Assembly: GCA_965224675.1 (NCBI GenBank)
Contig: CBDDAA010000002.1
Span: 1,364,001 to 1,428,000 of the forward strand
Reading direction: 5' to 3'
DNA from: UBA7957 sp965224675
GTDB lineage: Bacteria > Pseudomonadota > Gammaproteobacteria > Granulosicoccales > Granulosicoccaceae
DNA length: 64,000 nucleotides
Part shown: one piece after another, positions 44,589-53,675 of the stretch
Numbering within the stretch: position 1 is the stretch's first letter
Layout of the letters: every line of letters starts with the position of its first letter
Made by a program: the position numbers and the translations under genes
The notes under the pieces: generated by a model
Seen by the model: the letters and a program-made list of their open reading frames with translations, nothing else
What the model was told of the DNA's origin: nothing
Database searches by the model: none

Positions 44589-44790
44589 CAAGTTATTAAG
44601 TCTTTTTGTATAGTGCGATGATCTGAGTTCTTGTGCAATCGGCTCATCTTCTCAATTCTGAATAGAGACTTGCTGTGCATTAGAAAGCATTTTTATTTTT
44701 TCATCTAAGGTTTTTATGCTTAACGCCCTTCAACTCTTTGCAGGTGCTGAGTAAATCGTTTATCTGCTTTGCTAATTAAATCACGATAGA

Positions 44791-44894
44791 ACAGTATTGG
44801 ATATGGAGAAAAAGCTACGTTTACAGCAAGCCTGGCGATCAATGCCAAGGTAATAACATTGGGTAACCGATAAATTAAAGATAGTTAATATCAG
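44791..44894. repeat. Island boundary repeat, right copy (cmoM/greB junction)
   Basis: It encodes a degenerate CmoM end (LDMEKKLRLQQAWRSMPR, then stop), then the greB 3' end. Compared with 39071-39202 it differs by substitutions and a deletion of about 25 bp, so the copies are diverged. Confidence 0.8.
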
Positions 44895-45369
44895 TAACAA
44901 TATAACAATGGGGGCCTGCCGGCGTTTGCACAATCACCTCATCATCAATGAATCGCTTAAGCAGTGACCTGGCCATAGGAGAATCCATGCTGATATACGA
45001 GGGTTGCGTATCAAATTCATCCGGACCAACGATACGGTAAATAGTCTCTTCGCCATCTTCACCCTCTAAATGCACTATTGCACCAAAGAAAACCTGATCA
45101 GTACGTGCCGGTTTTTGCTCAACCACGGTCAGTGCGGGTAATCGTTTTTGTAAATAACGCAAGCGCCGATCAAGCTCACGTAGCTCCTTTTTGCGATAGA
45201 TATACTCGGCATTCTCCGAACGATCACCCTCTGCTGCCGCTGCTGACAATGCCGCTACAACCAGGCGGCGGCGAACCCATATCGATTTTTCCTCCGCTTT
45301 CAGCTTATCCATTCCGTCACGGGTGATATAAGCAGATTTTGCTGCTGCTGGTGGTCGGTATCGGCTCAT
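44875..45369 (-). CDS. greB: Transcription elongation factor GreB
   Basis: GreB binds in the RNA polymerase secondary channel and stimulates cleavage of backtracked RNA. The 164-residue protein has the N-terminal coiled coil (SRYRPPAAAKSAYITRDGMD, WVRRRLVVAALSAAAAEGDRSENAEYIYRKKEL with DxxE tip acids) and the FKBP-like C-terminal domain (VHLEGEDGEETIYRIVGPDE, SMDSPMARSLLKR). I start at ATG 45369; GTG 45375 overlaps the yaeQ stop. The 3' end overlaps the right boundary repeat. Confidence 0.93.
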   Translation of the reverse strand: MSRYRPPAAAKSAYITRDGMDKLKAEEKSIWVRRRLVVAALSAAAAEGDRSENAEYIYRKKELRELDRRLRYLQKRLPALTVVEQKPARTDQVFFGAIVHLEGEDGEETIYRIVGPDEFDTQPSYISMDSPMARSLLKRFIDDEVIVQTPAGPHCYIVTDINYL

Positions 45370-45371
45370 GC

Positions 45372-45920
45372 TCACATAACCGCTTTTTTCAGGACATCAA
45401 TAGTCACTTGCACACTTGCATTACCATCAACCAACCATAACTGCCCGTCCTGTACAGTCGCCTGCAAGTTCATAGATCGTTGTACCAGGCCGCTTAGCCC
45501 TTCTTTTTCATCTACGTGCAGTAGATAAACCGATAAATTTTCGAAACGCTGCAGCTTGTCCTTTTGTTGGTTCCACCAGATAGGCGCGCTACGTGGTTGA
45601 TAGGCATAAATGATTACTTCATCTGCCCGGCCACAAGCCTTGCGAATGCGTTTCTCTTCAGGCTGGCCGAGATCAATCCAAAGCTTGATCTCATCACTCA
45701 GGCTTTTTTGCCAAAGATCGGGTTCATCATCGGTACTTACACCTTTGCAGAACACGAGATTTTCCTGGGCATGCAAGGCAAAAGCAAGCACTCGAAGCAT
45801 CATCCTTTGATCGTTTTCGGAGGGATGCCGGGCTATCGTCAGCGAATGATTACTGTAATACTGTCGGTCCATATCCGCGATCTGCAGCTCGGCTTTGAAA
45901 ATTGTCGCCTTTAGTGCCAT
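45372..45920 (-). CDS. yaeQ: YaeQ family protein
   Basis: This 182-residue protein matches YaeQ: MALKATIFKAELQIADMDRQ (start), HPSENDQRMMLRVLAFAL, EDPDLWQKSL-like segment, IDLGQPEEKRIRKACGRAD and VIIYAYQ. YaeQ has a PD-(D/E)XK-like nuclease fold and suppresses defects of RfaH-type elongation genes in some species. It overlaps greB (GTGA), so both may be coupled. Confidence 0.93.
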   Translation of the reverse strand: MALKATIFKAELQIADMDRQYYSNHSLTIARHPSENDQRMMLRVLAFALHAQENLVFCKGVSTDDEPDLWQKSLSDEIKLWIDLGQPEEKRIRKACGRADEVIIYAYQPRSAPIWWNQQKDKLQRFENLSVYLLHVDEKEGLSGLVQRSMNLQATVQDGQLWLVDGNASVQVTIDVLKKAVM

Positions 45921-46065
45921 TGTTATTAGGGGTGTACTGAAAGAATACCTGGGATTTTGCTTCACACGCCCACGATTATCAAGCACTGCCGACTGTTTTA
46001 ACTGATTAGACAGGAATTGTCCCGTGTACTACCCTTTCAACCAAAGAAACCGTAAACATTACATT

Positions 46066-46965
46066 TTATCCTGCCAGAAACTCAATACACTGATCAATAC
46101 AGGTACTATTTTGCAAGATTTTTCTGTGACCCTGTTTACTCGTGGTTATCAGCTTTGCATGCGGTACAATTTCACTTAATTGCAAGGCATGTGTGTAAGG
46201 TATCTCACGATCCTGCTTATCATGAAATAACAGCAAGTTACCTGCAAAAGATTTTATTGTGTTTGTGGGCGACAGTTGATGCCATTCCCATGGTGAACTA
46301 TAAGTGTTCTTAAAACGCTGTAACGCTTGTTTCCTCATCACCTCAATCACTCTCCTGCTCATTCCAAAAATCTGTCCGAATTTTTCTGTAATCCAGAAAA
46401 CATCAGCAAAGCAGCTAAAAAGGATGACTTTATCAACCGACAGCCGACATCGCTCTATGGCCAATAGTGCCGTACCCGAACCAAATGAATGGCCTATCAG
46501 GGCTGCTATTGGTCCCTCGTTTTTGACAACAGCGGCGAGAACTTCACTTACATCCATCATAGTGGTTTGCTTACCCGAAGAATCACCGTGCGCTGGTGCG
46601 TCGAAGGTCACGACACGATAACCGGCAGCGAGTAAAGGTTCGACAAAAGCGAAAAATTGCGTCCCTCGACCACCCCAACCATGAGAGAGAACCACCACAG
46701 GACCTTCACCCCAGGAGCGCACGGCAATTTTGTAATTTTTGATTTCGAGATAATGCAGGCTTGCAGATTCGCATACAGATTGCTCACTACTGGGGGTAGA
46801 AAATCTTGGCGGCGCCAAAAAAAAGCGCAAAGCCAACTGACCGGCCCGGCGAGGGGAAAGCCAGCCAAGAAATTTGAATACCAGACGCATAATAGAAATA
46901 AACAAAAGCATTCTGAAAGGCATTCGATGATTACGAAATGGATTCTTCTCTATGCTGGCGTTCAT
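46066..46965 (-). CDS. Alpha/beta hydrolase
   Basis: This 299-residue hydrolase has the nucleophile elbow GHSFGSG (Ser about 150), an oxyanion HGWGGRG motif (about 90), an Asp in HDKQDREIPY and a His in GHRKIL near the C-terminus: a full catalytic triad. The N-terminal 45 residues carry a hydrophobic segment (LLFISIMRLVFKFLGWL), suggesting membrane association. It overlaps the upstream membrane protein gene by 4 bases, so it is the last gene of the tetR operon. Substrate unknown. Confidence 0.83.
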   Translation of the reverse strand: MNASIEKNPFRNHRMPFRMLLFISIMRLVFKFLGWLSPRRAGQLALRFFLAPPRFSTPSSEQSVCESASLHYLEIKNYKIAVRSWGEGPVVVLSHGWGGRGTQFFAFVEPLLAAGYRVVTFDAPAHGDSSGKQTTMMDVSEVLAAVVKNEGPIAALIGHSFGSGTALLAIERCRLSVDKVILFSCFADVFWITEKFGQIFGMSRRVIEVMRKQALQRFKNTYSSPWEWHQLSPTNTIKSFAGNLLLFHDKQDREIPYTHALQLSEIVPHAKLITTSKQGHRKILQNSTCIDQCIEFLAG

Positions 46966-47393
46966 AATTGCTCCCATATCATCTGACGAGTGCCCACTGC
47001 ATAGCTCAATCCAAATAAAAAACTGACTAAAGAACTCCAGATCAAAAAGGCATCAACCTGTTGCGGGATGATTAAAAGCGCTGGAATAACCGCCATCCCC
47101 CGGAGCAGATAAATCACTGAAATTAAAATCAAAGCCACTTTTAACCAGGGAAGTGGCAAAGTGAGACCAGCCCCTGAGTAGGCATAAAGTCCCCATATAA
47201 AAAGGACCATTGCGATCACAGCCGTAATTGCACCGGGTATCCATGACCCACTTTCTGCCAATTTGGCCAGATTCTCACCGGCGCCAAAAAAACGATACCA
47301 ATTTACCCCACCGACGATAATTGCAATATGTAAAAGGCCAGCCAATACGCTAAGACTGCCAGCAAACACCAGCCATTTATTTACTTCAACCAT
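46962..47393 (-). CDS. Four-helix integral membrane protein
   Basis: This 143-residue protein has four hydrophobic helices (about 8-28, 48-70, 80-100, 112-135) and short loops. I do not recognise the family with certainty; it lies inside the tetR/ABC1-kinase unit and overlaps both neighbours, so it probably serves the same membrane or lipid process. Confidence 0.72.
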   Translation of the reverse strand: MVEVNKWLVFAGSLSVLAGLLHIAIIVGGVNWYRFFGAGENLAKLAESGSWIPGAITAVIAMVLFIWGLYAYSGAGLTLPLPWLKVALILISVIYLLRGMAVIPALLIIPQQVDAFLIWSSLVSFLFGLSYAVGTRQMIWEQL

Positions 47394-48682
47394 TGATGTT
47401 GCATCCTTACCGTGGCACCCATACGTTCAAATATCTGATATAAACCAAAAATAGTCCGATCAAAAAAGATAAACTCATTCGCCAGCTTATTGATAGGTTT
47501 CACTTTGGCAAGCTGGCTGATTACCTGTCCGCCCTCAAACGCGTAAGATGATGAGTGATTTTTGAAATCAAAGGATTCGACCCGAAAGGGTCGGGAAATC
47601 CATTGCCCAAAAGGACGCAATGTCCGGTTATAGAAACCAGCTACCTCCTGTGCCTTCATCTCACCCACCATGCCAAGTTTTTCATAGCTTCTTATCACAG
47701 ATTCTGAATCGTCGTCCATATACGCTTGCAAAAGTTTCGGCAACATTTCAACAAACTCAGAAGAAAAGTGGCGCACACAGCCAAAATCCAGTAAACCCAA
47801 AGAACCATCCTCAGCAAATAGATAGTTGCCAGGATTGGGATCTGCATGTAGCGCATGAAGATTATAAAAACAATGCACAAAGGTGTCGTACAACAATTGT
47901 GCGAAGTGGTCACGCTCTTTTTGCGAAGGATTATTTTCTAACCATTGCTCCAGGTGCAAGCCTTTTAACCTGCCAGTAGTAAGTATCCGCTTTGTTGAAA
48001 AATCGCTATATATGATTGGAATAACTACTTGATCAAGTGTGAGTCGTTGACGAAACCACTCGGTATTTTCCGCTTCATGCAGATAATTCACCTCTTCCTT
48101 TAAACGCGCTTCAATCTCCTTAAGTGAGGAGAGTAACAGTATCGCATAGGGTGTTCGTTTTATTAAAGTCCGTGCCAGCTGCAGATCATTATCGATGCTG
48201 ATGTCAATGCCTGGATATTGCAGTTTTACAGCCAATTCATTGCCTTGATTATCCCTGGCATGATGAACCTGCCCCAGGCTTGCAGCGGCAAAGGCCAGTG
48301 TATCAAATTCGCTAAAGATCTGCTCTGCTGACTGTCCAAATTCCCGTTGCATAACTTTACTTACCAACGGCCGTCCCAACGCTGGCGCCTGATAATAGGA
48401 TTTACACAGCTCTTTGCGAAAGGATTCAGGTAAAAAGCTCGTTTCCAGTGCGAGCATTTGCGCAATTTTCAAAGCAGTGCCGCGCAATTGTGCAAATGCA
48501 TTGAATAGTAGTTTCGCTGACTCGTCATCCAGGTTTTCTTTATGCTTTTTACGTGCTGGCGCGGATAAAAAAGGCCGCTTTGCGGCATGCGTGAAATGCC
48601 TGGCACCGATTCTCAACAAGGCAGCTCCGGTTACACCGCTACGCGCCAATTTACCTGTCGGGATAGATTTAGCTGTCAACAT
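47381..48682 (-). CDS. ABC1/UbiB/AarF-family atypical kinase
   Basis: The 433-residue protein has the ABC1 signature: an ALxTxxxKxxQ-like LRGTALKIAQMLALE (KxGQ variant, KIAQ), AAASLGQVHHARDNQGN (ASIGQVH), AVKLQYPGI, HADPNPGNYLF and LLDFGCVRHF. In eukaryotes and bacteria these act in ubiquinone synthesis or lipid homeostasis. A UbiB role is possible, but this operon with TetR and hydrolase favours a specialised lipid role. ATG 48682 is preceded by GGAGTCAG. Confidence 0.86.
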   Translation of the reverse strand: MLTAKSIPTGKLARSGVTGAALLRIGARHFTHAAKRPFLSAPARKKHKENLDDESAKLLFNAFAQLRGTALKIAQMLALETSFLPESFRKELCKSYYQAPALGRPLVSKVMQREFGQSAEQIFSEFDTLAFAAASLGQVHHARDNQGNELAVKLQYPGIDISIDNDLQLARTLIKRTPYAILLLSSLKEIEARLKEEVNYLHEAENTEWFRQRLTLDQVVIPIIYSDFSTKRILTTGRLKGLHLEQWLENNPSQKERDHFAQLLYDTFVHCFYNLHALHADPNPGNYLFAEDGSLGLLDFGCVRHFSSEFVEMLPKLLQAYMDDDSESVIRSYEKLGMVGEMKAQEVAGFYNRTLRPFGQWISRPFRVESFDFKNHSSSYAFEGGQVISQLAKVKPINKLANEFIFFDRTIFGLYQIFERMGATVRMQHQWLK

Positions 48683-49409
48683 CTGACTCCATAAAGTGAC
48701 GTTTCGCGTTGCGCCATGGCTCCATATGATCACTTAAACCATCAAAGTAACGCGCAATCTGGCTGCGGAACATAAAGGATGCGAGATCGAGCGTCTTTCC
48801 GATCATGCCGGTCTGTAGTACCAAGGCAATGATTTCCACACTGCGATCAACAATCTGTGTGGTTTTGGAGAATTCCTCTGAATCGTCCTTCAGCCAATAA
48901 GCTAAAACACCCGTAAAATAATCCCAGAATAATGGCGCCAATATCTCCTGATAGGGTTGTTCAGGTATCTCTCCTGCTTCAATGGCAGCGTCAATCATAT
49001 CGCCGACCATTTCATTAAAGCGCTTACGTGTTGGAGCCAGATTAACAATACTGGCAGTTGGAGAAAAAAATGTCAGCTCAAAGACCTGAGAAAGAAACTC
49101 CCTATCCGGCAACCACAGCTCCAGTTGAGTTTCTGCCAGTTGTTGCAACTGTTCTCGCAGGCTGTATTCGTGAAAGTTACTAATACGCTTTAGTGCCTGG
49201 GCGGTTTCCTCCTGTTTTTGCTCACAATAGCCATACAAGAGTTTTTCTTTGGATGGGAAATAATTGTATATCGTGGCATCACCAACCTCAGCCTTACGAG
49301 CAATCTCTCGCATTGATGCGGCTTTAAATCCTTTTTCGATAATGACATCGGATGCAGCCTGCAAGATCCGTTTGCGGGTTTTTACCTTATCTTGTTTACT
49401 CACTTTCAT
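48669..49409 (-). CDS. TetR-family transcriptional regulator
   Basis: The 246-residue protein has an N-terminal helix-turn-helix: RILQAASDVIIEKGFKAASM, REIARKAEVGDATIYNYF-PSKEKLLYGYCEQ; the C-terminal ligand domain is unrelated to known ones. It starts at ATG 49409. A perfect 19-bp palindrome lies 12 bp upstream, so it is likely autoregulated. It overlaps the kinase gene by 14 bp, making it first in the operon. Its ligand is unknown, probably a lipid or fatty acid. Confidence 0.88.
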   Translation of the reverse strand: MKVSKQDKVKTRKRILQAASDVIIEKGFKAASMREIARKAEVGDATIYNYFPSKEKLLYGYCEQKQEETAQALKRISNFHEYSLREQLQQLAETQLELWLPDREFLSQVFELTFFSPTASIVNLAPTRKRFNEMVGDMIDAAIEAGEIPEQPYQEILAPLFWDYFTGVLAYWLKDDSEEFSKTTQIVDRSVEIIALVLQTGMIGKTLDLASFMFRSQIARYFDGLSDHMEPWRNAKRHFMESDVDS

Positions 49410-49420
49410 AGCATTGTTCT

Positions 49421-49439
49421 ATTTCGTATAATACGAAAT
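49421..49439. promoter_or_regulatory. Perfect 19-bp palindrome, likely TetR operator
   Basis: ATTTCGTAT-A-ATACGAAAT is perfectly symmetrical and ends 12 bp upstream of the regulator start. Size and position suit a TetR dimer site overlapping the promoter. Confidence 0.75.
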
Positions 49440-49656
49440 TACTATACATTAAATTAATTATATGTCAAATTATTGGATAGTATTTATTTCATATAGACGT
49501 TAATAAGCACTTCCGGCAGGATTAAGATCAATACGACCTTGACTTCACGGTTAGCGTTATCCCGATAAAAATTCTGGCATTATTATTAATTTTACCTGTG
49601 AACGAACCCTCTCTGTCATTGTCATAAAAGCCACCCCAATTTCTGTAGGATACAGT

Positions 49657-51438
49657 ATGCCCATACGCTCAATTGCAACAACCCTTGCGTTTCTGTTTGT
49701 CTTAACATTTGCTTCAGCTATTCATGCATCGACCCAGGTGGATTGGCAACCGTGGTCGTCTAAAGCATTTAAACAAGCTGAGCTTGAGAATAAGCTTATC
49801 TTGCTGGATATGGACGCCGTCTGGTGTCATTGGTGCCACGTAATGGACGAAAAAACATACGGTGACCCCAATGTCATTGCCATAATCGAAAAATATTACG
49901 TGCCTGTACGTGTTGATCAGGACAACAACCCCGAGTTGTCCAGACGCTATGAAAATTACGGTTGGCCTGCGACCGTTATCCTTAATGCACAAGGCACCGA
50001 ACTTATCAAACGTCGTGGCTATATCCCTGCCCAGCTTATGGGTTGGTTATTACAAGGTATATATGACAACCCAGAACCTGACTCTGATCAGATTGTGGAT
50101 GAAGTCACACCTGCATCACTTGCTCACTTAACGCAAGCTCAACACAAGCTTCTAACTACAACCTATGAAAACATATACGATCCTGAGAACGGTGGCTGGG
50201 GCAATGGTTACAAGTTTAATCACAGAAATACTCTGGAATTTGCGTTACTGCAATCAGATAATCCATTGCATAGAAATATGGCACGCCAGACATTGCACGC
50301 ATCACTAAGTTTGTTAGATCCGGTATGGGGGGGTGTTTATCAATATTCAGATGAAGTGGATTGGCAATCACCGCACTTTGAGAAGATTGTAAAGTTTCAG
50401 GCTGATAACATGGCTTTATACAGCAATGCCTTTCAGCAGTTTGGGCAGGAGAAATATTTAAAAGCCGCCCAATCTATTTATAGCTATTTAACCACTTTTC
50501 TGAAAAGCGAATCCGGGGCATTTTATACAAGTCAGGATGCTGATCTGAATAGTCAGGTTGATGGGCATGATTACTTCATCCTTGATAATGAGGGTCGCCG
50601 CGCTAAAGGACTACCGACTATTGATAAACACATCTACCCTCGTGAGAACGGATGGCTTATCTCTTCGCTCAGTAAATTGTTTGCAGCAACAGGTGAGCAA
50701 CAATATCTCGCAACAGCGGTAACCGCAGCAAACTGGATCAACAGCAATCGCACCAATGATTCAGGTGCTTACCTTCATGACAAAGATCAGAGCCGATTAT
50801 TTCTGGGCGATTCATTGGCGATGGGTCAAGCCATGTTAGATTTATACCGGGTTACAGGTAACCGACAGTGGTTAGAGCAAGCTGAAAGTGCAGCTGAATT
50901 TATTGATGCGAATTTTAAGAGTGTGGAATTTGGTGGTTACACCGTAGCCAGTAAAGATTCAACCCTGGATATTTTGAATTCTCCGACCCTGCATATGGAT
51001 AGTAATATTGATCTGGTACGTTTTGCCAACCAGCTTTACCACAATACAGGAGCTGAACAATACAAAACCATGGCCCAACACGGCATGACATATCTTGCCT
51101 CTGAACAAATTGCCCGTGCACGTGGCTTACGTGCAGGTATTTTATTAGCCGATTACGAGCTAAGCAATGATCCTGTACACATCGCCATAGTTGGCAAAAA
51201 GGATGACACACGAAGTCAAGCGTTGTTTGCGACAGCCATTGGCCATCCGGCAAATTATTTACGTATTGATTGGTGGGATAGAAGCGAAGGCCCACTTCCC
51301 AATTCTGATATTACCTACCCAGAACTCAATCAGCCTGCAGCTTTTGTGTGTGCCAATAATGCTTGCTCATTACCGATATATGAAGCGGATCAAATACGCT
51401 CTGCGGTTGATCGTTTAAATGCACAGCCTGGAGCGTGA
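49657..51438 (+). CDS. DUF255/thioredoxin-domain protein (YyaL/SSP411-like)
   Basis: The 593-residue protein has a signal peptide (ATTLAFLFVLTFASAIHAS), a thioredoxin-like domain with AVWCHWCHVMDEKTY (about 53-67) and, from about 190, an alpha/alpha toroid like N-acylglucosamine 2-epimerase/cellulase barrels (GGVYQYSDEVDWQSPHFEK; ENGWLISSLSKLF). Family members are cytoplasmic in many bacteria; this one appears exported. The role is unknown; the redox half suggests disulfide handling coupled to sugar-like binding. Confidence 0.85.
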   Translation: MPIRSIATTLAFLFVLTFASAIHASTQVDWQPWSSKAFKQAELENKLILLDMDAVWCHWCHVMDEKTYGDPNVIAIIEKYYVPVRVDQDNNPELSRRYENYGWPATVILNAQGTELIKRRGYIPAQLMGWLLQGIYDNPEPDSDQIVDEVTPASLAHLTQAQHKLLTTTYENIYDPENGGWGNGYKFNHRNTLEFALLQSDNPLHRNMARQTLHASLSLLDPVWGGVYQYSDEVDWQSPHFEKIVKFQADNMALYSNAFQQFGQEKYLKAAQSIYSYLTTFLKSESGAFYTSQDADLNSQVDGHDYFILDNEGRRAKGLPTIDKHIYPRENGWLISSLSKLFAATGEQQYLATAVTAANWINSNRTNDSGAYLHDKDQSRLFLGDSLAMGQAMLDLYRVTGNRQWLEQAESAAEFIDANFKSVEFGGYTVASKDSTLDILNSPTLHMDSNIDLVRFANQLYHNTGAEQYKTMAQHGMTYLASEQIARARGLRAGILLADYELSNDPVHIAIVGKKDDTRSQALFATAIGHPANYLRIDWWDRSEGPLPNSDITYPELNQPAAFVCANNACSLPIYEADQIRSAVDRLNAQPGA

Positions 51439-51786
51439 AGTTTTTTCAACAATCAATTTCTGGATACTGAACACGTTAAGGTATTTATGTACCCAACCAC
51501 TCAGATCCGTCCAAGCACCTTCCGCGTGAATTCATTCTCTCATCTTTAACTATAGAGGGTAATAAATGCGCTGGTTGGGCTGAACCCACGACTGCTGGGT
51601 TCTGTTTACTCACACGCTGCTAATGAGGGTTTGTTCTTGGTTACTTTTTCAAAATCCGCTCTACCCTGTCAGATTAGCTGGGGAGGGGCTTGCGAAACCG
51701 CTTTATCCATAGAATAATATGCCGCAAAAAATAAAGGGCCGGCCAGAAGACCCGCCCCTTATTAATTATATGGCAGTAAATTCGAC
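51439..51786. other. 348-bp intergenic stretch with a hairpin
   Basis: GAACCCA/TGGGTTC at 51582-51602 can form a hairpin ending in TGTTT, a possible terminator for the DUF255 gene. The right end holds the leuA terminator. No ORF seen. Confidence 0.5.
51726..51761 (-). terminator. Terminator of leuA
   Basis: On the minus strand AAGGGGCGGG and CCGGCCCTT form a stem with one mismatch, followed by TATTTTTT. It starts 25 bp after the leuA stop codon. Confidence 0.82.
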
Positions 51787-53499
51787 TTAAATCGCAACCA
51801 CTTTCTGCTCGACCTTTGTCTGAAAAACAACTTCAGATAGGGCAACGGCATTAAGCACTGCTCGTAAGGAAGCCCCTACAATATCCTGACTGCGCCCGGC
51901 ACCGCACACACGTTGCCCACCTATATTCAATTGCACATAAGCCATAGCTTCTGATTGCTCATTGTCACCCAATGTATGCTCACTATAGTCTATCAATATC
52001 AGTTTGCTGTTTATCTGCTGGTTGATTGCACTTACAAAGGCATCGAGAATACCGCTGCCAGTACTGGCAATATCAATCCGTTCATCACCAAGTGCCAGGA
52101 CTGCATTTAAACTGTCTGAGCCTTGTTCACGTGAGGCATGATAACTTTCAACCGTAATCGGTTTATCCACATTGATGTAAGTATTCTGAAAGATGTCCCA
52201 AATAATCTCAGCTGATACTTCGGTGCCGCTCGCTTCAGCGACTTTCTGTACATATGGGCTAAAATCCACTTGTAACCAGCGGGGTAAAATCAAACCGTAA
52301 TCCTGCTCCAATACATGAGCAACACCACCTTTGCCGGACTGACTGTTGATTCGAATAACCTGCTGATAGTTTCGTCCAACATCCTGCGGATCGATGGGCA
52401 GATAGGCCACTTGCCAGGGAGAATCAGACCCATTCAGTTCTCGCTCATTTTTATCGATGGCAAGGCATTTGTTAATGGCATCCTGATGGCTACCGGAGAA
52501 GGCTGCAAACACCAATTCGCCAGCGTAGGGGTGCCGCGGATGCACAGACAACTGTGTGCAGCGTTCAACCACATTAATAATGCGATCCATACTGCTAAGA
52601 TCCAGCCGTGGATTGATACCTTGGCTGTACAGATTCATCGCCATGGTCACTATATCCATATTGCCGGTTCGCTCACCGTTACCCAGCATCGTCCCTTCAA
52701 TTCGATCAGCTCCTGCCATCACACCCAGCTCAGCGGCCGCTATGCCGCAACCCCGATCATTATGGGTATGCAGACTTATTGTGATGGAATCACGGTGACC
52801 GATTTTATCGCACACCCACTCAATCTGATCAGCATAAACATTGGGGGTTGATACCTCTACAGTAGCCGGTAGATTAATAATCACTTTATGTGTTGGCGTC
52901 GGCTGCCAAACATCTGTCACAGCATCACAAACCTCCACTGCATAGTCCAGCTCAGTGCCGGTAAAGCTCTCTGGTGAATATTGGAATTGCCATTGCGTGT
53001 CATTTTGTTTATTCGCCGCATCAAGAATCCATTTGGCACCTTGTACTGCAATGCCTTTAACTTCTTCCTGTGACATTTTAAAAACACATTCGCGTTGCAC
53101 AGTTGAAGTTGAGTTATAAAGATGGACAATAGCCTTTTTTGCACCCTTGAGGGATTCAAAACTCCTTTTTATCAGGGACTCTCGTGCCTGGGTTAACACT
53201 TGAACGGTAACATCATCAGGTATCAGGTTTTCATCAATCAGCTTTCGAACAAAGTCAAAATCTGTTTGTGAAGCAGCGGGAAAACCCACTTCAATTTCTT
53301 TGAACCCAACATCTACGAGCATCTGAAACATTTGCAATTTCTGGCTGGGAGTCATCGGTTCAGTCAATGCCTGATTACCGTCGCGTAGATCAACACTGCA
53401 CCAGTCAGGTGCCTGTTCAATGACACGATCAGGCCAACGGCGGCCAGTTTTTGCAACAGGCGTATATGGGCGATACTTTTTGTGATTAAACATTGACAT
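51787..53499 (-). CDS. leuA: 2-isopropylmalate synthase (long form)
   Basis: LeuA condenses acetyl-CoA with 2-oxoisovalerate, the first committed step to leucine. The 570-residue protein is the longer LeuA type, starting RPYTPVAKTGRRWPDRVIEQ, with DWCSVDLRDGNQALTEPM (catalytic Asp/Arg), the His pair in ISLHTHNDRGCG, GNGERTGNMD and a C-terminal regulatory domain (ending about 520-570, GAGRSQDIVGASLRAVLNAV) for leucine feedback. A TAT/ATG at 53499 starts it. It is divergent from the Lrp-type gene. Confidence 0.96.
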   Translation of the reverse strand: MSMFNHKKYRPYTPVAKTGRRWPDRVIEQAPDWCSVDLRDGNQALTEPMTPSQKLQMFQMLVDVGFKEIEVGFPAASQTDFDFVRKLIDENLIPDDVTVQVLTQARESLIKRSFESLKGAKKAIVHLYNSTSTVQRECVFKMSQEEVKGIAVQGAKWILDAANKQNDTQWQFQYSPESFTGTELDYAVEVCDAVTDVWQPTPTHKVIINLPATVEVSTPNVYADQIEWVCDKIGHRDSITISLHTHNDRGCGIAAAELGVMAGADRIEGTMLGNGERTGNMDIVTMAMNLYSQGINPRLDLSSMDRIINVVERCTQLSVHPRHPYAGELVFAAFSGSHQDAINKCLAIDKNERELNGSDSPWQVAYLPIDPQDVGRNYQQVIRINSQSGKGGVAHVLEQDYGLILPRWLQVDFSPYVQKVAEASGTEVSAEIIWDIFQNTYINVDKPITVESYHASREQGSDSLNAVLALGDERIDIASTGSGILDAFVSAINQQINSKLILIDYSEHTLGDNEQSEAMAYVQLNIGGQRVCGAGRSQDIVGASLRAVLNAVALSEVVFQTKVEQKVVAI

Positions 53500-53542
53500 T
53501 AGTGCATTCCGTTATGGCTGGGAGAGAACATTACCTGTACTA

Positions 53543-53564
53543 ACTATAGGTCAATTGGTATAGT
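53543..53564. promoter_or_regulatory. Putative operator between leuA and the Lrp-type gene
   Basis: ACTATA and TATAGT are spaced 10 bases apart around CAATTG, within the 176-bp divergent region and 44 bp from the leuA start. An AT-rich symmetric site fits an Lrp/AsnC regulator binding here. Confidence 0.4.
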
Positions 53565-53675
53565 GAGATATTGCCAATTATGTAGCATATGTTTATTTTT
53601 TTGCATGAACTGACTACAAACTGTAGTATTATTAGTTTTTATACCTAACAGTATGGTTATATTTAGATTAATACA

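Larger units (their letters stand above)
39203..44790. other. Accessory island between cmoM and greB
   Basis: About 5.6 kb separates cmoM from greB, bounded by the two copies of their junction. It carries a pentapeptide-repeat protein, an IS630-type element, and two toxin-antitoxin pairs, a typical accessory load, with large gene-poor tracts. No integrase gene or tRNA end was seen. Confidence 0.7.

Noticed and set aside
52315..52851. Plus-strand ORF of 178 codons within leuA
   Set aside because: Shadow of leuA; no family features.
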